In this document: positions 7,926 to 10,689 of the stretch, one piece after another
Position numbering within the stretch: the first letter of the stretch is position 1
How the letters are laid out: each line of letters opens with the position of its first letter
From: JBBQIY01 sp964618405
Lineage (GTDB): Bacteria > Verrucomicrobiota > Kiritimatiellia > RFP12 > UBA3636
Assembly: GCA_964618405.1 (NCBI GenBank)
Contig: CAZUAY010000135.1
Coordinates: forward strand, 1 to 10,689
Reading direction: 5' to 3'
Length of the DNA stretch: 10,689 bases
Translations under genes and position numbers: made by a program
Notes under the pieces: generated by a model
What the model saw: the letters and a program-made list of their open reading frames with translations, nothing else
What the model was told of the DNA's origin: nothing
Database searches by the model: none

Positions 7926-7960
7926 TCCCCACGCACTCCCATACTCCCACGCTCACCCAA
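7926..7960 (+). promoter_or_regulatory. C-rich, G-poor intergenic element: possible rut site or opposite-strand G-quadruplex
   Basis: These 35 bases contain 20 C and only two G. Four C-runs (7927-7930, 7938-7940, 7946-7948, 7956-7958) are separated by 7, 5 and 7 bases, so the minus strand meets the usual G3+N1-7 quadruplex pattern. On the mRNA the stretch would be unstructured and C-rich, as in Rho-utilisation sites. Two copies of an 8-base unit (7934-7941, 7942-7949) differ at one base. It lies between the third gene's stop and the fourth gene's ribosome-binding site; the two other gaps in the operon have nothing similar. Function is inferred. Confidence 0.4.
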
Positions 7961-7962
7961 AT

Positions 7963-7968
7963 AAAGGA
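7963..7968 (+). promoter_or_regulatory. Ribosome-binding site that fixes the start of the fourth gene
   Basis: AAAGGA lies nine bases before the ATG at 7978. Translation from there gives a clean signal peptide. The frame is open upstream to a TTG at 7915, but that would overlap the previous gene and place 21 residues without signal character in front of the signal peptide. Confidence 0.78.
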
Positions 7969-7977
7969 AAAACTCTG

Positions 7978-10416
7978 ATGAAAAACGCCATGCTTCTTGC
8001 TATGCTTCCTGCCGTCCTGTCCATCCTTCCTCTGCTCCCCACAACCGCTTCCGCGCGGGGGTTGGACCTCGTCCGGGATGGACAGCCACGCGCCGAGATC
8101 GTCGTGGCTCGGGACGCGCACAACGGGGTTCAGCTCGCGGCCCAGGATCTCCAGGGATACCTCGAGAAGATTTCGGGCGCCCGGCTCAACATCGTCCACG
8201 CCCCGAGCGGCGCAACCCTCCATCCGATCTTCGTGGGCGAAAGCGAACACACCGCCAAGCTTGGTTACCGCCTGCCGGAGTTCAAGGGATCCGGGTACGA
8301 GATCCTGGTGGCGCAGGATTATGTCGTGCTCGCCGGGGCGGATCAGTTCTATCCGCCGCTGGAATACTCCGCGGAAAGCCTGGCGGCGTTCCGCGAGGTG
8401 TTCGGGCCGAGCTACTCCCCGGGGCGCGGCAGCAACGGCGGCGACGGATTCATCGACGCGCTGGGAATCTTCGTGGGGGATGACGTGGGTGCGTGGCATG
8501 CGGTAAGCGCCCTGCTGGAGCGTCTCGGCGTGCGGTTTTATGCACCCTACACCGAGGACGGCACCCTTGTCCCCGAACGCAGGGACATCGTTCTGACCGA
8601 GGGACGGGAGACCCGTACGGCCGCTTTCGAACGGCGCGTTTGGTGCCACTTCGACCGGAGCGACAAGGAAGGCAATCTGTGGCTTCGCCGATTGAAGGTG
8701 GGTTCGCATGTCGGCGCGTGGATCAACCACACGATGTACAGTTTTCTCGGGACCAACCTGATGGCGGAGCATCCCGAGTGGTTTGCGCGCGACCGGGAGG
8801 GACGCTTTATTCCGATCGTCAAGGGAAGCGCGGGCGCGATTCCGCGCTACACCCATCCCGAATTCATCCAGGCATGCACCCGCTGGGCCCAGATCACCTT
8901 TGATGCCGCCCCCTCGCTGCGCCAACTCACCGTGGGCGCGCCGGACGAATCCAAAGATGAAGACGCCGGCTATCCGCTCGACTACCAAGAGGAAAGGGCG
9001 TATCGCAAGGAGGGTATGAGCCGCCAGCAGGCGTATGTCGACATTCTCTGGGACCTTCAAGTCGCGATCGCGAAGGAACTCAAGAAAACGCACCCCGACC
9101 GGTATCTGGTCTGGTGGACGGTCTATGCGGACCTCCTGCCGACGAACATCGACCCGGCGAACACGCCGGACAACCTCCTGGTGCGGATGGAAGCGCTCTC
9201 GCCGGGCAATGCCTACGTGGTGGACACGGTGCTGCAGCAGTACCGGCAAAGGACGCGGGAGAAATTCGCGGCCTTCAAGCCCTCCGGCAAGTCCCAGCAA
9301 TGGGAGTGGTGGATGGACTACTGGCACAAGGAGTCGCCACGCTACCCCGAGTTCTTCATGCGCCGATTGCAAGAGGTGCGCCAGGACCAGGTGAACTACT
9401 TCAATGGGTTCTTCATGGAAACCGTGCCGCTGAAACCGGACAAGGACGGCATCCGGCGGCAGGACGAGATGCCGATCCGCCACCTCATGATGTATATCAA
9501 CAGCCAGCTCATGTGGAATCCGCAACTCGACCTGGACGCCCTACTGGACGAGTATTACGCCCTGTGGTTCGGGCCGGCCCGCGAAGAGATGAAGGCCTTT
9601 CACAACCGGGCCGAGGAAATCTGGATGCGCCAGGGCTCGCGCTCCGTGTCGCGAGTCGACGGCTTCTTGAAGCCGGAGGACCTGGACACCTATTTCAGCT
9701 TGCTGGATGCAGCCCGTGCAAAAACCGCGGAGGGAACCGTCTACCGCAAGCATGTGGACGATTTGTTGGAAGGTTATGCGGGGCTGAAGACGGTGTTTGC
9801 GGATCGTTTCCCGACCGGCCCCTTCCTCCGGACGCAAGCGCTGGACGATCACGCCGCGGCGGACGGCGACTTCTCCAAGTACGCAGGCGACTGGGTCGTC
9901 TTGAAGACCCGCGACGGGCAGGACGTCGAGGCAAGCAACCAGACCCGCTTCAACGTGGGCGTGACTCGGAACAAGCAGAAGGTTCTGGTGGCGATGAAAC
10001 TGTGCGAGGAGAACCCCGACGCCATCAAGGCGAACACGCAAACGCCGGACCGCAGCTCAATCTTGCAGGACGATCATGTGCGCGTGGATCTCAACACACC
10101 CCTGCGAAGCTGGTTTACCATCGCATCCAACCTGCGCGGCATCCCGTTCGACAAGGCTACGGACCTGGAGTTGATGAACCAGTACGCGCTGCATGAGTTT
10201 TGGACGCCGGGTGTGACCGTACACGTCGAGAAGACCGATCAAGGTTGGGATATCGAGATGGCGATCCCCACGACCGATTTTGGCGCGGTGGGCCCCAGCG
10301 AGGATCAGCCCTGGGGTATCAATGTCATCCGCGTGCGCCATCCAGGCGGCCAGAGGGAGGAGCAATCCCTTGCCGCGGAGATTCCGTCCTCTTGGTTCCG
10401 CCTAGTTTCTGAATGA
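7978..10416 (+). CDS. Secreted divergent DUF4838-type protein with CBM9-like C-terminus
   Basis: This 812-residue protein has a Sec signal peptide at 1-26 (ASA|RG). Residues ~27-190 form a GH67 N-like domain (AAQDLQGYLEKISGARL, then LLERLGVRFYAP at about 179-190). The DUF4838 core carries HPEWF (265-269), NSQLMWNPQLDLDALLDEYY (from 508) and a FGPAREEMKAF segment. About 620-808 is a CBM9-like domain (FNVGVTRNKQKVLVAMKL, HVRVDL, WGINVIRVR). At the place where the two upstream paralogues have Pro-Pro-Asp and four clustered cysteines, this protein reads GAPDESKDEDAGYPLDY (Asp323, Glu324) with no cysteine cluster. It is therefore a separate subfamily rather than a third copy of the same gene. It is the last gene of the run and is followed by stem-loops. 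Assignment to DUF4838 is confident; substrate and activity are unknown. Confidence 0.85.
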   Translation: MKNAMLLAMLPAVLSILPLLPTTASARGLDLVRDGQPRAEIVVARDAHNGVQLAAQDLQGYLEKISGARLNIVHAPSGATLHPIFVGESEHTAKLGYRLPEFKGSGYEILVAQDYVVLAGADQFYPPLEYSAESLAAFREVFGPSYSPGRGSNGGDGFIDALGIFVGDDVGAWHAVSALLERLGVRFYAPYTEDGTLVPERRDIVLTEGRETRTAAFERRVWCHFDRSDKEGNLWLRRLKVGSHVGAWINHTMYSFLGTNLMAEHPEWFARDREGRFIPIVKGSAGAIPRYTHPEFIQACTRWAQITFDAAPSLRQLTVGAPDESKDEDAGYPLDYQEERAYRKEGMSRQQAYVDILWDLQVAIAKELKKTHPDRYLVWWTVYADLLPTNIDPANTPDNLLVRMEALSPGNAYVVDTVLQQYRQRTREKFAAFKPSGKSQQWEWWMDYWHKESPRYPEFFMRRLQEVRQDQVNYFNGFFMETVPLKPDKDGIRRQDEMPIRHLMMYINSQLMWNPQLDLDALLDEYYALWFGPAREEMKAFHNRAEEIWMRQGSRSVSRVDGFLKPEDLDTYFSLLDAARAKTAEGTVYRKHVDDLLEGYAGLKTVFADRFPTGPFLRTQALDDHAAADGDFSKYAGDWVVLKTRDGQDVEASNQTRFNVGVTRNKQKVLVAMKLCEENPDAIKANTQTPDRSSILQDDHVRVDLNTPLRSWFTIASNLRGIPFDKATDLELMNQYALHEFWTPGVTVHVEKTDQGWDIEMAIPTTDFGAVGPSEDQPWGINVIRVRHPGGQREEQSLAAEIPSSWFRLVSE

Positions 10417-10456
10417 TTTTCGCTCCGCCGCCGAAGGACTACAGGGTACTCAGGCG

Positions 10457-10471
10457 CGGCTATAAAAGCCG
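10457..10471. terminator. Small stem-loop after the operon
   Basis: CGGCT (10457-10461) pairs with AGCCG (10467-10471) around an ATAAA loop, 40 bases past the last stop. The stem is only five pairs, with no T-run after it on the plus strand. It may assist the larger hairpin next to it. Confidence 0.3.
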
Positions 10472-10477
10472 TCATCT

Positions 10478-10509
10478 GGAGCCAAGGCGATCCATCTGCT
10501 CTTGGCTCC
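10478..10509. terminator. Nine-base-pair stem-loop between converging genes
   Basis: GGAGCCAAG (10478-10486) and CTTGGCTCC (10501-10509) are perfect inverted repeats around a 14-base loop. It sits 61 bases past the last stop of the rightward operon and about 95 bases past the stop of the leftward gene, where a shared terminator would be expected. Neither strand has a T-run directly after the stem, so it is not a classic intrinsic terminator and may instead protect 3' ends. Confidence 0.45.
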
Positions 10510-10543
10510 CCTCTGCGTCGGGGTCGGAATCGGTAAATGTAAA

Positions 10544-10567
10544 AGACTAAGTGTGGAGACTAAGTGT
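10544..10567. repeat. Two 11-bp direct repeats
   Basis: AGACTAAGTGT occurs at 10544-10554 and again at 10557-10567, a 13-base period with GG between. The segment is AT-richer than its surroundings. Spacing is slightly over one helical turn, as for a tandem protein-binding site, but it could also be a decaying minisatellite. Confidence 0.6.
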
Positions 10568-10604
10568 TTTCTTTCGAGGGCGTGCAAGCCGCTGCCGCTG
10601 CGGA

Positions 10605-10689
10605 TTACTGCACGACGATCACCGTGCCGTTCGGGGTCTGAGAAAGAAGGAGCACCACATCGCCGTCATCCGTTTCGATCTCAGCGATC
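10605..10689 (-). CDS. C-terminal end of a probable leftward gene, cut by the window edge
   Basis: Read on the minus strand from the window edge, 27 codons stay open and end in TAA at 10605-10607. The piece is acidic at first (IETDDGD), then hydrophobic (VVLLLSQ), and ends TPNGTVIVVQ. The last residues resemble the end of the beta-helix protein at 97-2583 (LLRGTVILVR), and both genes share the bases GGCACGGTGATC there. This suggests the same class of exported protein, but 27 residues are too few to name a family. An inverted repeat (CGTGCA 10581-10586 with TGCACG 10609-10614, and CCGC 10589-10592 with GCGG 10600-10603) spans the stop codon. Confidence 0.42.
   Translation of the reverse strand, partial: IAEIETDDGDVVLLLSQTPNGTVIVVQ

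Noticed and set aside
7915..7977. TTG start 21 codons upstream of the fourth gene's ATG, overlapping the third gene
   Set aside because: The extension translates the C-rich gap and would bury the signal peptide; AAAGGA nine bases before 7978 supports the ATG.
7888..9525. Long minus-strand open frame (545 codons) opposite the fourth gene
   Set aside because: It is a GC-skewed antisense shadow: rich in His, Arg, Val and Asp without domain features, and it overlaps a well-supported plus-strand gene.
1..10689. CRISPR array, tRNA, rRNA, transposase or phage genes
   Set aside because: No regularly spaced repeats, no cloverleaf or rRNA signature and no mobile-element protein were seen on either strand.

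Overview
The window is GC-rich and holds one compact rightward gene run of four large secreted proteins, followed by the 3' tail of a probable leftward gene at the right edge. The gene content is a long right-handed parallel beta-helix protein of the choice-of-anchor Q type plus three proteins built as alpha-glucuronidase (GH67) N-terminal-like domain, DUF4838 core and CBM9-like C-terminal domain. This suggests a polysaccharide-degrading member of the PVC group, most likely Kiritimatiellota or a related Verrucomicrobiota/Lentisphaerota lineage. That placement is inferred from family composition, not from a marker gene.

Layout: bases 1-96 are a leader with an imperfect hairpin and a perfect 32-bp tandem duplication that copies both the Shine-Dalgarno sequence and the start codon of the first gene. 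Bases 97-2583 encode an 828-residue exported beta-helix protein made of two tandem copies of the same ~390-residue module. Bases 2630-5290 and 5313-7925 encode two close paralogues (886 and 870 residues) of the DUF4838 type. Bases 7978-10416 encode a third, divergent DUF4838-type protein (812 residues) that lacks the cysteine cluster of the other two. Gaps are 46, 22 and 52 nt, each gene has an AAAGGA-type or AAGGAGG ribosome-binding site, and no terminator-like hairpin was noticed between them, so one operon is likely. The 52-nt gap before the last gene is strikingly C-rich and may be a Rho-utilisation site or, on the other strand, a G-quadruplex. Bases 10417-10604 hold two stem-loops and an 11-bp direct repeat between converging genes. 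Bases 10605-10689 are the end of a probable minus-strand gene whose last residues resemble those of the beta-helix protein.

How the genes may work together (inference): all four proteins carry Sec signal peptides, so they act outside the cytoplasm. The DUF4838 proteins look like (alpha/beta)8-barrel glycoside-hydrolase-like enzymes with their own carbohydrate-binding domains, and the beta-helix protein could bind or cleave the same glycan. Substrate and activity cannot be read from the sequence. The strongest evolutionary signal is a 143-bp tract that is almost identical between genes 2 and 3 and abuts sequence only about 76% identical, which points to recent gene conversion.
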